Assembly: GCF_002858745.1 (NCBI RefSeq) | Contig: NZ_PJRO01000017.1 | Location: 1 to 64,000 of the forward strand | Length of the DNA: 64,000 nucleotides | DNA from: Mesorhizobium loti | GTDB lineage: Bacteria; Pseudomonadota; Alphaproteobacteria; Rhizobiales; Rhizobiaceae | Direction of reading: 5' to 3' | In this document: positions 8,430 to 18,178 of the stretch, one piece after another | How positions within the stretch are numbered: position 1 is the stretch's first letter | Layout: each line of letters begins with the position of its first letter | Position numbers and translations under genes: made by a program | The notes under the pieces: generated by a model | Seen by the model: only the letters and a program-made list of their open reading frames with translations | Databases searched by the model: none | What the model was told of the DNA's origin: nothing

Positions 8430-11400
8430 GCTTCCCCTCCTTCGCCCGGGCCATCACCGCCGGCGGACCACTCCAGGACACGGGCGAGATGGTCGTAGTC
8501 GCCGTCGGTCTCGCCTTCGCGGAAAGGCAGGGCACGCGACAGATAACCCGTCTGCGGATCGGCATAGTGAAGAAGCAGTTTTTCCAGCCTTGCCCAGGCC
8601 TCTTCGCCAAGGTCGGACGCCGTGCGTGGCTTGCGGTTGTATTCGAGGATCGATTCCTGCTCGACCTCACCATTGGCCTTGAGCCGGACGAAAGCGAGTT
8701 CGGCCGGTTCGTAGACGCCGACGTCCCGGAAAGCGCCACGCTTCAGGAGGGCAGCCTCCAGCGCCAGCTGCGGCGCCAGCAAGGTATGCGCCTGAGCCTT
8801 CGAGGGCGATGAACCGGTCTTGAAATCAAGAATGTCGGCCATGCCAGCGGCGAGCAGGTCGACGCGGTCGGCATAACCCGACAAGGTGATGCCGGACTGT
8901 CCGACGATCGTCTTCTCGGCGCGTTCTTCCGACTGCCGGCGCACGACGGTGGCAGCACGCGAGCGTTCCCACTCGATGATGCCGGAGGCGAGTTTCTCGA
9001 ACCGTGGCCACCAGACGGCTTCGACATCGGCCGGAAGTGCTGCCTCGGCAAAGCAGGCGCGGCCGGTGTCGATGAGCACGCCGAGTGCTTCCGGCGCGCG
9101 AGGATCGGCTATCGCCTTCGAGAAGTTGTGCAGGATGGCGTGGAAGAGCGTGCCACGCTCGGCCGCGCCCGGGTCACGGATCACCGGCTCCAGCGGCATC
9201 AGGCGAAGGATGCGACGCGCATAGACGGCATAAGGATCGCGCCGCAACGTCTCGATCTCGGTCACCGAGAAATGCTGCGGCCGGCTCTCCAATGGTGGTT
9301 TCGGCTGCGGCCGCGATGCAAAGTCCACCTTCGGGCTGGCATCGAGCGCGCGCGCCCAGGCGAGCAGCGCATTGCCGCGCCGGCGCAGCGGCTCCGCCTG
9401 CTCCTTGCCGATGAAGGTGAGCAGTCTTTGCAGCCAGCGCGACGTGACAGCAGGCGCATCGCCGGCCCGCGCGGAACGGGTAAGCACGACGTTTGGGGCG
9501 CCCATCGCCATCTGGAAATCGTGGGCCGCAAGGCCGATCCTCCGCTCCGGCGGCTCCAGGTCGATGCCGGTCTTCATCAGCCGCGACATGAAACGGTCGC
9601 CTTCCGGCTTGCGCGGCCAGACACCTTCGTTGAGACCGCCGACAACGAGCGTGTCGACATGCAGCAGGCGGGCTTCAAGTGTGCCCCAGATGGCGATCGC
9701 GGCATCCGCGCCGCGCGCCGGCTTGACCATTTCCGGCGCGATCAGCGCCATCGCCACATCAGGCCATTCCTGCGGCGAGAGCGTGAAGACGGCATCCGCA
9801 CCGACAAGCCCACGTAGCAACTCGGCCAGCTTCGCACCAGCATCACCATCATAGAGCTCCGCGAGCGAGCCGTTCTCGGAGCGGCCGAGCGCCTCCAACG
9901 CAACGACGCTTGCATGCACCAGGGTTGCCACGTCGCTTTCCAGCTCGGTGCGGCAGGTTGCGAGCGGCATAACAGCATCGGCCAGCCGCGAGAGCAGGGC
10001 CCGCGCCTCCTCGATGCGCTTTGCTGACAGCCGCGACTGCCAGAACGGTCGGCGCGTGGCTTGCTCGGCCTGCACCCACCGGGTTTCGAACAGCTCGGCC
10101 AACGAAGCGATATCCGGCCGGCCGGTGCCGCCACGCAGGGCAATCAGTTCGACCGTCTCGGCGGCGCGCCGCACCTCGGCGCGCGGCAGGCCGAGACCGA
10201 GCAATGGATGCTTGAGCAGCGCCAGCATCGCTACCGGATCGCCCGGCCGCAGCACCGTGTCGAGCAGCAGCCTCAACAGGCTTGCTGGTGGCGTGTCGGC
10301 CAGTGGCCTGCCGCCGGAATCGTCGGCGACGATGCCAAGCCGCAGCAATTCGGCGGAGACCCGGCGCGCCAGCGCGCGATCACCGGTGACGAGCGCGGCG
10401 CGGCGGCAGGGCTGAACAACCGCGCGGCGCAGGGCAAGCGCGATGCAGGCCGCTTCGTCGCGCTCGTTGGCGGCTTCCACCAGCGTAACCTCCTGCAAGG
10501 CAGCGGTGATATCAGACTCATCGAAGCCAGCTCGCGTCTGCGTCCACAATTCGGTGGTTTCAGCCGGCCGCAACGCCTCGGAGACCAGCGCGGCGCGCCG
10601 GTCCAGAGTATCGTCGGCCCTGCCGATCTCCTCGACGTCGCCGCGCAGGATGCCGATCCTGCCGATCAGCTTGGCGAGACCATATTGCGGATGACCAAGC
10701 AGCGCCGGCCTCGGGTCCGGTGCAGTGAGTGTGTCGAATGACGGCTGGTCCATTGTCGTGTCCAGCCCTGGCAAGACCACCGCGCCATTGGGCAGGCCTG
10801 CTATCACCGCCAGAAGATCCGCCGTGGCAGGGATCGAACCGGTGGAGCCGGCCGCGATTACCGGTCCCGCCGGCGGGGTACGCCTGAGGCGCTCCGCTTC
10901 CAGCCTGATCAGCGCGCTGCGATGCGCGGCCGGGTTCGAGCGGTCACGCTCGATCAGGACGCCGGGCCAGGCCTCGGTAACGATCTTGAGGAAATCCAGC
11001 GTCACCTGCCACCAGCCGGCAAGATTGCCTTCGACCAGCCCGGCAAGCCTTGCCCAGTCGGAGCCTTCGGTTTCGATCTCATCCATCAACCGGGCGAGAT
11101 CGCGCGCAAGCCAGACCGCATCCGCTGCCGAGGCAGGAACGACAACCTCCTCGTCGAACAGTGCCGCGACATGTGCCGGCAACTGGCGTTTCCAGGCTCG
11201 CACCAGCGGCGCCAACAGCAGAAGCCGCTCCAGGGCAGCGACTGGCGGCGCAAGATCGATTGCACCGGCGTCCTCGGCTTCCTGGTCGAAGGCTGCTTCG
11301 TCTTCGTCGAATTCGCCGAGCGGCTTGATGATCGGGAGGATGGTCGACGCACCGCCCAGACGTTCCGCGAAAACACCGCGCAAGGCGCGGGCGGCACGGC

Positions 11401-11554
11401 GCGTCGGCACATAGAGGGTGACGCTGGCCAGAGCCAGCGGATCGCCGCCGTGCCGGAAACCGGGGATCAGGCGCCCTTCGATCAGCGCGTCGGCGAGCGT
11501 CGACAGGAACGGGGAGCCGGGCGCAATCGTAAAGACGCGGGGTGAGCCGCTCAT
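8426..11554 (-). CDS. addB: Double-strand break repair protein AddB
   Basis: AddB is the partner of AddA. The protein of 1042 residues fits the alphaproteobacterial family. An early conserved segment VTLYVPTRRAARALRGVF and the C-terminal nuclease with SGYADRVDLLAAGMADILDFKTG (the D-x-K nuclease motif) are clear; the four-cysteine iron-sulfur cluster of Bacillus AddB is not seen. The ATG at 11554 overlaps the murU stop by 4 bp (ATGA); a longer frame would overlap murU more extensively and adds only low-quality sequence. Downstream it overlaps addA by 4 bp. Confidence 0.94.
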   Translation of the reverse strand: MSGSPRVFTIAPGSPFLSTLADALIEGRLIPGFRHGGDPLALASVTLYVPTRRAARALRGVFAERLGGASTILPIIKPLGEFDEDEAAFDQEAEDAGAIDLAPPVAALERLLLLAPLVRAWKRQLPAHVAALFDEEVVVPASAADAVWLARDLARLMDEIETEGSDWARLAGLVEGNLAGWWQVTLDFLKIVTEAWPGVLIERDRSNPAAHRSALIRLEAERLRRTPPAGPVIAAGSTGSIPATADLLAVIAGLPNGAVVLPGLDTTMDQPSFDTLTAPDPRPALLGHPQYGLAKLIGRIGILRGDVEEIGRADDTLDRRAALVSEALRPAETTELWTQTRAGFDESDITAALQEVTLVEAANERDEAACIALALRRAVVQPCRRAALVTGDRALARRVSAELLRLGIVADDSGGRPLADTPPASLLRLLLDTVLRPGDPVAMLALLKHPLLGLGLPRAEVRRAAETVELIALRGGTGRPDIASLAELFETRWVQAEQATRRPFWQSRLSAKRIEEARALLSRLADAVMPLATCRTELESDVATLVHASVVALEALGRSENGSLAELYDGDAGAKLAELLRGLVGADAVFTLSPQEWPDVAMALIAPEMVKPARGADAAIAIWGTLEARLLHVDTLVVGGLNEGVWPRKPEGDRFMSRLMKTGIDLEPPERRIGLAAHDFQMAMGAPNVVLTRSARAGDAPAVTSRWLQRLLTFIGKEQAEPLRRRGNALLAWARALDASPKVDFASRPQPKPPLESRPQHFSVTEIETLRRDPYAVYARRILRLMPLEPVIRDPGAAERGTLFHAILHNFSKAIADPRAPEALGVLIDTGRACFAEAALPADVEAVWWPRFEKLASGIIEWERSRAATVVRRQSEERAEKTIVGQSGITLSGYADRVDLLAAGMADILDFKTGSSPSKAQAHTLLAPQLALEAALLKRGAFRDVGVYEPAELAFVRLKANGEVEQESILEYNRKPRTASDLGEEAWARLEKLLLHYADPQTGYLSRALPFREGETDGDYDHLARVLEWSAGGDGPGEGGEA

Positions 11555-12315
11555 CGTTTGTCTGCGCGGGACATGTCCACGCGGGGCGCGTCCGCGAAAG
11601 CCCTTCTGACCGCCGCCTCCGCCGGCGCGATGGCATCCGGCGTGCCGACAGTGACCCAATGGCCTTGCATCACCATGCCGAACAGCCTGCCGGCCGCTAT
11701 GGCGCGGTCGAAATAGGCGTTGAGCGAATGCGGCTCAGCTGAGGCGCCGGCAAAGATCTGCGGATTGGCGATGGCAGCGCCGGCATAGATCAGCCCGGTG
11801 GGATCGCCTTTCGCGCGGGCAAGGCGCCCGTCCGCCGCGATCAGGAAATCGGTGCCGCCCGAATGGCCGGTCGTGGAGGGGAGTTCTGCCAGCATCACCA
11901 GAATATCCATCGCCGAACCATCCCAGGCAAGGGCGAGCCGTTCGAGATTGGGTTTGCCGGTATCGAGCCAGAACGTATCCGCGTTCAGGATGTAAAAGGG
12001 CTTGCTGCCGAGTTCGGGCAACGCCTTGACGATGCCGCCGGCTGAATCCAGCAGGCGCTCGCTCTCATCCGAGATGACGATGCTGGGCTGGCTGCGCGCC
12101 GCGACGTGGTGGACGATCTGGTCCGGCCGGTAGTGGACGTTGACCACTGCCTTTTCGACGCCGACCTGCTGGAGACTGTCCAGTCCCCAATCGAGCAAGG
12201 TCTTGCCGGCGATCGGCACCAGCGGCTTCGGAATGGTGTCGGTGATCGGCCGCATGCGCTTCCCGAGCCCGGCAGCCAGCACCATCGCGGTGACAGGACG
12301 TTCAGCGTCCATCAT
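11551..12315 (-). CDS. murU: MurU-like N-acetylmuramate-1-phosphate uridylyltransferase
   Basis: A 254-residue sugar-1-phosphate nucleotidyltransferase with the signature AMVLAAGLGKRMRPITDTIPKPLVPIAGK at the N-terminus. MurU turns MurNAc-1-phosphate and UTP into UDP-MurNAc in the cell-wall recycling route that bypasses de novo synthesis. The upstream gene encodes an AmgK-like kinase domain that would make the substrate, and the two overlap by 4 bp (ATGA), which supports the MurU call over other nucleotidyltransferases. Downstream it overlaps addB by 4 bp. Confidence 0.85.
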   Translation of the reverse strand: MMDAERPVTAMVLAAGLGKRMRPITDTIPKPLVPIAGKTLLDWGLDSLQQVGVEKAVVNVHYRPDQIVHHVAARSQPSIVISDESERLLDSAGGIVKALPELGSKPFYILNADTFWLDTGKPNLERLALAWDGSAMDILVMLAELPSTTGHSGGTDFLIAADGRLARAKGDPTGLIYAGAAIANPQIFAGASAEPHSLNAYFDRAIAAGRLFGMVMQGHWVTVGTPDAIAPAEAAVRRAFADAPRVDMSRADKR

Positions 12316-13808
12316 GCCGGCTCCTCAAGGACGCCGAGGCGATCGTACAACGCCCGCACTTCCGCCAGCGTTGGGTGGACCAGAAGCCGGCGAAGATAAC
12401 CGCGGATGCGCGGTAGATGCTTCAGATAGTACGGCTTGCCATCACGTCGGTCGAGACGCACGAAAATCCCCAGGATCTTCGAATGCCGTTGCGCGCCCAT
12501 GATGGCGTAGGCTTCTTCGAAGGCTGCTCTGTCGAACCGTCCGGCCGAGGTTCGGGCAGCAACATAAGTGTCAACGACAGCGCGCTCGAATGCAGGTTCG
12601 ATGGTGACGCGCGGGTCCAGTGCAAGCGACGCAACGTCGTAGGCCGAGGGGCCGATCAGCGCATCCTGGAAATCGATGACACCGAGCCTGTCGAAGCCGG
12701 TGCGGTCTTGGCGCCAGATGAAGTTGGGGGATTGCACGTCCCGCAACATCAAGGTGACTTCCGCTTCACCCATGCGGTCCAGCACGGCATTCCAGGCGAC
12801 GCGAAACGCGTTGCGTTCCTCTTCGCTTGCCGCATACCCTCGAATGGCAGGTAAATACCAGTCAATCAGAAGTTCTGCCTCGATCAGCATGGCGTCACGG
12901 TCAAAGGGCGGCACGACATGGAACGCATCCGGCGCCACGACAACACGGTCCGGCCAGCGCTTACCGTGCATGAAGGCAAGCAGGTCGGCGACCAGCTCGT
13001 AGCGCTCGGCGATGGGCGCTCCATCGGGGGTAAGCAACCCCTCGGTTCCCAGATGGTCGATAAGCAGGAACCCATTGTCGAGGTCTTGCGCATGGATTTC
13101 AGGAGCCGCGATTTCCGCATCGCGGAGAAGCCTGTCGACGCCGACAAAGGCGGCAACGGTCTGCGCGGTGTGGGCAATCTCGGCATAAGGCTTGCCGTCG
13201 CGCACCGGCGGACCAAGCACCAGCCGCGGCGAATTCATCAGGACGCGCGGCGCCTGGTCCGCGAGCAGGACAATTTCATAGGAGCGTGCCGAGGCATCGC
13301 CGACGAAATGCCGCCGCCTTGCCGTCCCCCAACCGGAACTGTCCAGGAAATCGCGCATGGCCAGCGATCGCGCAATGCGCTCGTAACCGGCACCTTCGCC
13401 CAGGATGCGCACCAAGCGCCCCTCGTCCCGATGCGCGAGCTCGACGACGATTGTCGAGGCTGGCAACCGATCGGCGGCCCGCTCTGGCCATTCGATCAAA
13501 GCCGCGCCGTCCTTGAGCACGTCCGGAAAACCGAGCTCATCCAGTTCATCGGCCAAAGACAGCCGATAGAGATCGAAGTGATGGATCGGGACGCGTGTGT
13601 CGTAGCTCTGCACCAGGGTGAAGGTGGGGCTCGGCACCTCGAGCCCATCATCGTCGGCCAGCGCGCGGATCAGTGCACGCGCCAGCGTCGACTTGCCAGC
13701 GCCGAGGTCGCCGTGAAGTGCAAGGACATCGCCTGGCCGCAATGCCATGGCGAAATCTTCACCGAGACGCATCGTCGCCGCTTCGTCGCCAAGAAACCGC
13801 TCCAGCAT
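12312..13808 (-). CDS. TsaE - AmgK fusion (tRNA t6A ATPase + amino-sugar anomeric kinase)
   Basis: A 498-residue fusion. Residues 1 to about 150 are TsaE, the ATPase of the t6A37 tRNA modification complex, with Walker A GDLGAGKSTLARALI and the HFDLYRL segment. Residues from about 160 on are an aminoglycoside-phosphotransferase fold like AmgK, which phosphorylates MurNAc and GlcNAc at C1; catalytic loop LRDVQSPNFIW and metal motif GVIDFQDALIGPSAYDVASL are visible. murU follows with a 4-bp overlap. A TTG at 13814 is an alternative start; ATG 13808 is preferred, though neither has a strong ribosome site. The upstream divL stop is 8 bp away, so coupling is likely. Confidence 0.92.
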   Translation of the reverse strand: MLERFLGDEAATMRLGEDFAMALRPGDVLALHGDLGAGKSTLARALIRALADDDGLEVPSPTFTLVQSYDTRVPIHHFDLYRLSLADELDELGFPDVLKDGAALIEWPERAADRLPASTIVVELAHRDEGRLVRILGEGAGYERIARSLAMRDFLDSSGWGTARRRHFVGDASARSYEIVLLADQAPRVLMNSPRLVLGPPVRDGKPYAEIAHTAQTVAAFVGVDRLLRDAEIAAPEIHAQDLDNGFLLIDHLGTEGLLTPDGAPIAERYELVADLLAFMHGKRWPDRVVVAPDAFHVVPPFDRDAMLIEAELLIDWYLPAIRGYAASEEERNAFRVAWNAVLDRMGEAEVTLMLRDVQSPNFIWRQDRTGFDRLGVIDFQDALIGPSAYDVASLALDPRVTIEPAFERAVVDTYVAARTSAGRFDRAAFEEAYAIMGAQRHSKILGIFVRLDRRDGKPYYLKHLPRIRGYLRRLLVHPTLAEVRALYDRLGVLEEPA

Positions 13809-13816
13809 CGGCAATT

Positions 13817-16378
13817 CTATTCGGCCGCCGCGCGGATGCCGCTCGGTGCTGCCGGAAACATGCAGATCACCGTCGTGCCACGGTTTTCACCGGTCTCGAT
13901 GCGTACCGTGCCGCCATGCAACTCCACGAAACTCTTGACGATGGAAAGTCCCAGGCCCGCGCCACGCCGGCGGCCACCATTCACGCGCGGTTCGAAGCGA
14001 CGGAACACCGAATCGAGAACGTCCGGCGGCATGCCGGGTCCGTCATCATGGACGGAGAATTCCACGCCTTCCGCAGTTTCACGGCAGGTCAGCGCGATTG
14101 TGCTCTTTTCGGGTGCATAATTAGCGGCGTTGCTGAGCAGATTGTAGAGGATCTGCCGCACGCGGGTCTCGTCGCCATGGAAGCTCTTGGGCGCGGCAGC
14201 GATGTCCACGCCGAGCCGGATGGTGTGCTCGGCAAGGCGGTCGGCCACCAATTCTGCCGCCGCGGCGACGGCGCTTTCCACCTTAACCTCGGAAATTTCG
14301 AGTTGCATAATGCCGGCGTCGACGGTGGCAAGGTCGAGAATATCGTTGACGATGGTCAGCAGCACTGAAGACGAAGAACCGATATGGTCGAGATATTCCT
14401 GCTGCCGGGTGCTCAGGGGGCCGGTTGCCGGGAGTGACAACAATTCGGTGAAACCGATGATGTTGGTCAGCGGTGAGCGCAGTTCGTAGGAAACATGCTG
14501 GACGAAATCGTTCTTCAATTGATCCGATTTCAGCAGCGCGTCGTTTTTCTCCTTCAGCGCCCGCTCGACATTGACGCTGTCGGTGACGTCCACGAAGGTG
14601 ATCATCACCTGGCCGTTCGGCAGATGGATGACGGCATAACGCAGCGCGCTGCCGTCAGCGAGCGTGACCTGGTCATGACGATCGCGGCGTTCGTCATCGA
14701 AACCGGTGACCGCCGCGACGAAGCCTGTCCAAGGTCCGTCCTCGGCACGGGTGGCACAGAGGTCGCGGATCAGGGAGACGTGAATGCCCGGCTGCGTCGC
14801 GTCGGTCGGCAGAGCCCACATTGTGGCGAAAGCCGGATTGGATAGCCTCAACCGCCCATCCGGCCCGAACACGGCGACACCCTCCGCGAGATTGTCGAGC
14901 GTTTCGCCCTGCACGCGCACGGCCGTCTGGTAGCGGCTCTCGAGATCGATCTTTTCAGTCAGGTTCTCAAATACCCAGGTGACGCCACCTTTCGGCTGCG
15001 GATTGCCGACCACGCGGATGGTCTTGCCGTCGGGCAGATGCCACCAGTGCTCGACCGGCTCGACCGAGCGGTAGGCCGAGAGCAGACCCTCTTTCCAGCG
15101 GCGCCATTCCGGTTGTTCCGCGATCTTGCCTTCACTGCGCAAGCGGTCGAGCAGGAGCGCATTATCCGGTGTGCTGACGAGAAATGCGGTATCCAGCCCC
15201 CAGAGCTTCTGGAAGGCCTGGTTGTAGAAACGCAGCTTTTCGTCGGTGTCGAATATCGCCACGGCCGTATTGAGCTGATCGAGCGTGTCGGCATGGCTGC
15301 GCACGGTGCGCTCATATTCCTCGCGCACGGTATCGGCAGCGCTGACATCGTAGGCAAGACCGGCCGACCCTTCCGAGCCGGCAACGTCGGTGACCGAGAA
15401 GACATGCCGGTCACCCGCAATGACCGTCGACAGCGTCTGTTCGAACACCGGGCGTTGATTGTGCTGGCTGATGATGGCGTCTCGCGCCTGCCCTCCAAGG
15501 AACTCCCGGCCATCCCTCAGGGCGGCTTCGCGATCTGTCGCCTCGACGGCGCTCCAGTAAGCGCGGTTCACCCATTTCAGCCGCCCATCCGTGCCACGCA
15601 GCCAGAATGGCATCTTCAGCGCATCGAACAGGCCGAGCATCGTGTCGTGCTCGGCGGCAACCTGCTGGTGCTCGAGCCTGAGCCGCGCCAGATTGCGCTG
15701 GGTCTCGGACAGGGAAACGAACCGCACGATAGCGTGCGCGGCACTCTTGCGTCCCTGGATATCGAGCGGCGCGCCGGCCTGGGTTTCGGCAACGAGATCG
15801 AATGAGATGCCTTTCTCGCGCAACGCGGCGATTGCATTTTCCAACGCCGCAGCGGAACGCGGCATCAGCCAGCGCCCGAAGGCGAGGAAGGCAGCACGCT
15901 CGTCCGGGGCACCTGTTTCGATCGGCAGGCTGCCGACGATATCCGGCTTTCTGTTGTCTGCCGCCCAGACGACGACGCGCTGGTCACGCAGGTTGAGGAG
16001 CGCTTCCGAGCGCTGAAGCGAGGCATTCGTATCGGCCAGGCGGGCGCGCAACTCGGTATTCTCGGTTGCGGTGCGCTGGCGCTCGCGGATCAACACGATA
16101 GCAGAGATAAGTGCCGCGCCGAGCACGCCGACGGTGACGGCCATCTGGATGACCTCGATGGTGCCTATCGGCACGCCGGAAGCCTTGACGGCGACTTCCT
16201 GGGCCTGGACAGCGAGGCTGCCGAAGGGAAAGAATACTGCCGTGCCGGCAAGCAGGCGCGAAAGGTGCCCGCGCGGCGAAAGCCAAAGGTTGGCTGCCGC
16301 GAGGCGATCCCCGATCGCCGAATCCTTTTTGCCGCCGGTTACGGCCTGTCCCGCCTCGTGCGGGTCTTCCCCCGGCAT
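13817..16378 (-). CDS. divL: DivL-like PAS sensor kinase with Tyr at the phospho-acceptor site
   Basis: An 853-residue membrane-anchored kinase. An N-terminal membrane segment (IEVIQMAVTVGVLGAALISAIVLI) is followed by several PAS-like repeats, a dimerisation helix and an HATPase domain (NLLSNAANYAPEK, DDGPGMP, GAGLGLSIVKSFV). The H-box reads HVSYELRSPLTNIIGF: the usual His is Tyr631. A Tyr here is the hallmark of Caulobacter DivL, an essential cell-polarity regulator that controls CckA-CtrA and binds DivK. The neighbourhood (ahcY upstream, tsaE downstream) also fits rhizobial divL. ATG 16378 has GGAGAGGA about eight bases upstream; an ATG at 16498 is less likely. Confidence 0.87.
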   Translation of the reverse strand: MPGEDPHEAGQAVTGGKKDSAIGDRLAAANLWLSPRGHLSRLLAGTAVFFPFGSLAVQAQEVAVKASGVPIGTIEVIQMAVTVGVLGAALISAIVLIRERQRTATENTELRARLADTNASLQRSEALLNLRDQRVVVWAADNRKPDIVGSLPIETGAPDERAAFLAFGRWLMPRSAAALENAIAALREKGISFDLVAETQAGAPLDIQGRKSAAHAIVRFVSLSETQRNLARLRLEHQQVAAEHDTMLGLFDALKMPFWLRGTDGRLKWVNRAYWSAVEATDREAALRDGREFLGGQARDAIISQHNQRPVFEQTLSTVIAGDRHVFSVTDVAGSEGSAGLAYDVSAADTVREEYERTVRSHADTLDQLNTAVAIFDTDEKLRFYNQAFQKLWGLDTAFLVSTPDNALLLDRLRSEGKIAEQPEWRRWKEGLLSAYRSVEPVEHWWHLPDGKTIRVVGNPQPKGGVTWVFENLTEKIDLESRYQTAVRVQGETLDNLAEGVAVFGPDGRLRLSNPAFATMWALPTDATQPGIHVSLIRDLCATRAEDGPWTGFVAAVTGFDDERRDRHDQVTLADGSALRYAVIHLPNGQVMITFVDVTDSVNVERALKEKNDALLKSDQLKNDFVQHVSYELRSPLTNIIGFTELLSLPATGPLSTRQQEYLDHIGSSSSVLLTIVNDILDLATVDAGIMQLEISEVKVESAVAAAAELVADRLAEHTIRLGVDIAAAPKSFHGDETRVRQILYNLLSNAANYAPEKSTIALTCRETAEGVEFSVHDDGPGMPPDVLDSVFRRFEPRVNGGRRRGAGLGLSIVKSFVELHGGTVRIETGENRGTTVICMFPAAPSGIRAAAE

Positions 16379-16602
16379 ATGCTGGTCCTCTCCGCCTGAA
16401 TGCAAGACGCCCCCGATCGCAACATCGTCCCGAATCCGAAGCGCTGCGCGGCCCGTCCCGGACACGCAAAGAACGCCCCTACCGGAAAACCCGCGCATCG
16501 TGCCTAGAGCCGCACCGGATCGCGGCCGTGCGCGAGCAGGAAGCTTCGCGAATCACCTCACAATACCTTCTCGCCGAATCTGCGTGAAGGCGGCGATCCC
16601 GC

Positions 16603-16638
16603 AAAAATAAGGCCGGGCGAAATGTCAATCGCCCGGCC
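16603..16638 (-). terminator. Rho-independent terminator of ahcY
   Basis: A perfect 10-bp stem, GGCCGGGCGA (16611-16620) with TCGCCCGGCC (16629-16638), loop 8 bases. On the minus strand it is followed by TTATTTTT (16610-16603). It begins 30 bases after the ahcY stop. Confidence 0.92.
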
Positions 16639-16667
16639 TCCATATCTTGTACCACAGTCAGATAAGG

Positions 16668-18068
16668 TTAATAGCGGTAGTGTTCAGGCTTGAAGGGACC
16701 CTGCGGCGTCACGCCGATATAGGCAGCCTGTTCGCCAGACAATTCGGTGAGCTTGGCGCCGAGCTTGCCGAGATGCAGGCGAGCCACCTTCTCGTCGAGA
16801 TGCTTCGGCAGCGTATAGACGTTGTTTTCGTACTTGCCGGGCTGCGTCCACAGTTCCATCTGCGCCAACACCTGGTTGGTAAAGGAAGCCGACATCACAA
16901 AGCTCGGATGGCCGGTGGCGTTGCCGAGGTTAAGCAGGCGCCCTTCCGACAGCAGGATCATGCGTTTGCCGTCCGGGAAGGAGATCATGTCGACCTGCGG
17001 CTTGACGTTGGTCCATTTGAGATTGCGCAGCGACGTAACCTGGATCTCGTTGTCGAAGTGGCCGATATTACCGACGATCACCATGTCCTTCATGGCGCGC
17101 ATGTGATCGAGCGTCACCACATCCTTGTTGCCGGTGGTGGTGATGACGATATCCGCCGTCGGGGCGGCATCTTCCAGCGTAACCACCTCGAAGCCGTCCA
17201 TGGCAGCCTGCAATGCGCAGATCGGGTCGACTTCAGTGACCTTGACGCGGGCGCCGGCACCGGACAGCGAAGCGGCCGAGCCCTTGCCGACGTCGCCATA
17301 GCCGCAAACCACGGCGACCTTGCCGGCCATCATCACGTCGGTGCCACGGCGGATACCATCGACCAGCGATTCCTTGCAGCCGTACTTGTTGTCGAACTTC
17401 GACTTGGTGACCGAGTCGTTGACGTTGATCGCCGGGAAGGGCAGCAGGCCCTTCTTCTGCAACTGATAGAGACGGTTGACGCCGGTGGTGGTCTCTTCGG
17501 TGACACCGCGGATCGCTTCGCGCTGCTTGGTGAAGAAACCAGGAGACGCCTTCAAGCGCTTCTTGATCTGGGCGAACAGGATTTCCTCCTCCTCGCTACC
17601 CGGCTTGGACAGCACATCCTCGCCAGCCTCGGCGCGGGCGCCGATGAGAATGTACATGGTGGCGTCGCCGCCGTCGTCGAGGATCATGTTGGAGAGACCG
17701 CCATCGGTCCACTGGAAGATCTTGTCGGTGTACTCCCAGTACTCTTCCAGCGACTCGCCCTTGACGGCGAAAACGGGGATGCCGGACTCGGCGATCGCAG
17801 CGGCTGCGTGGTCCTGCGTCGAGAAGATGTTGCAGGACGCCCAGCGGATTTCCGCACCAAGAGCCTTCAGCGTCTCGATCAGCACCGCGGTCTGGATGGT
17901 CATGTGCAACGAGCCGGTGATGCGAGCGCCGTTGAGCGGCTTCTTCCCGCCGAATTCCTCGCGGCAGGCCATCAGGCCCGGCATTTCCGTCTCGGCGATC
18001 TCGATTTCCTTGCGGCCCCAGCCGGCAAGCGAAATATCGGCGATCACATAGTCCTTGCTACCCGTCAT
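16668..18068 (-). CDS. ahcY: Adenosylhomocysteinase (SAH hydrolase)
   Basis: AhcY hydrolyses S-adenosylhomocysteine to homocysteine and adenosine, removing the product inhibitor of methyltransferases. The 466-residue protein is full length. It shows the substrate motif GARITGSLHMTIQTAVLIETL near residue 50, the NAD-binding loop KVAVVCGYGDVGKGSAASL, and the conserved C-terminus KPEHYRY. It is a single-gene unit with a strong terminator. A symmetric operator-like site lies upstream at 18179-18194. Confidence 0.98.
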   Translation of the reverse strand: MTGSKDYVIADISLAGWGRKEIEIAETEMPGLMACREEFGGKKPLNGARITGSLHMTIQTAVLIETLKALGAEIRWASCNIFSTQDHAAAAIAESGIPVFAVKGESLEEYWEYTDKIFQWTDGGLSNMILDDGGDATMYILIGARAEAGEDVLSKPGSEEEEILFAQIKKRLKASPGFFTKQREAIRGVTEETTTGVNRLYQLQKKGLLPFPAINVNDSVTKSKFDNKYGCKESLVDGIRRGTDVMMAGKVAVVCGYGDVGKGSAASLSGAGARVKVTEVDPICALQAAMDGFEVVTLEDAAPTADIVITTTGNKDVVTLDHMRAMKDMVIVGNIGHFDNEIQVTSLRNLKWTNVKPQVDMISFPDGKRMILLSEGRLLNLGNATGHPSFVMSASFTNQVLAQMELWTQPGKYENNVYTLPKHLDEKVARLHLGKLGAKLTELSGEQAAYIGVTPQGPFKPEHYRY

Positions 18069-18178
18069 GGCAGTGCTCCGAATGATTTGGTGTGCTGACG
18101 CGTCCGGCCGGATGGCGCAAAAGATGAACGCGGCGTTGGCGACTGCCTAGCAGATCACGCCGAAACAGACAACGGGAT

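Noticed and set aside
16647..18098. 483-codon plus-strand frame opposite ahcY
   Set aside because: Mirror of the ahcY codons; no ribosome site and no domain.
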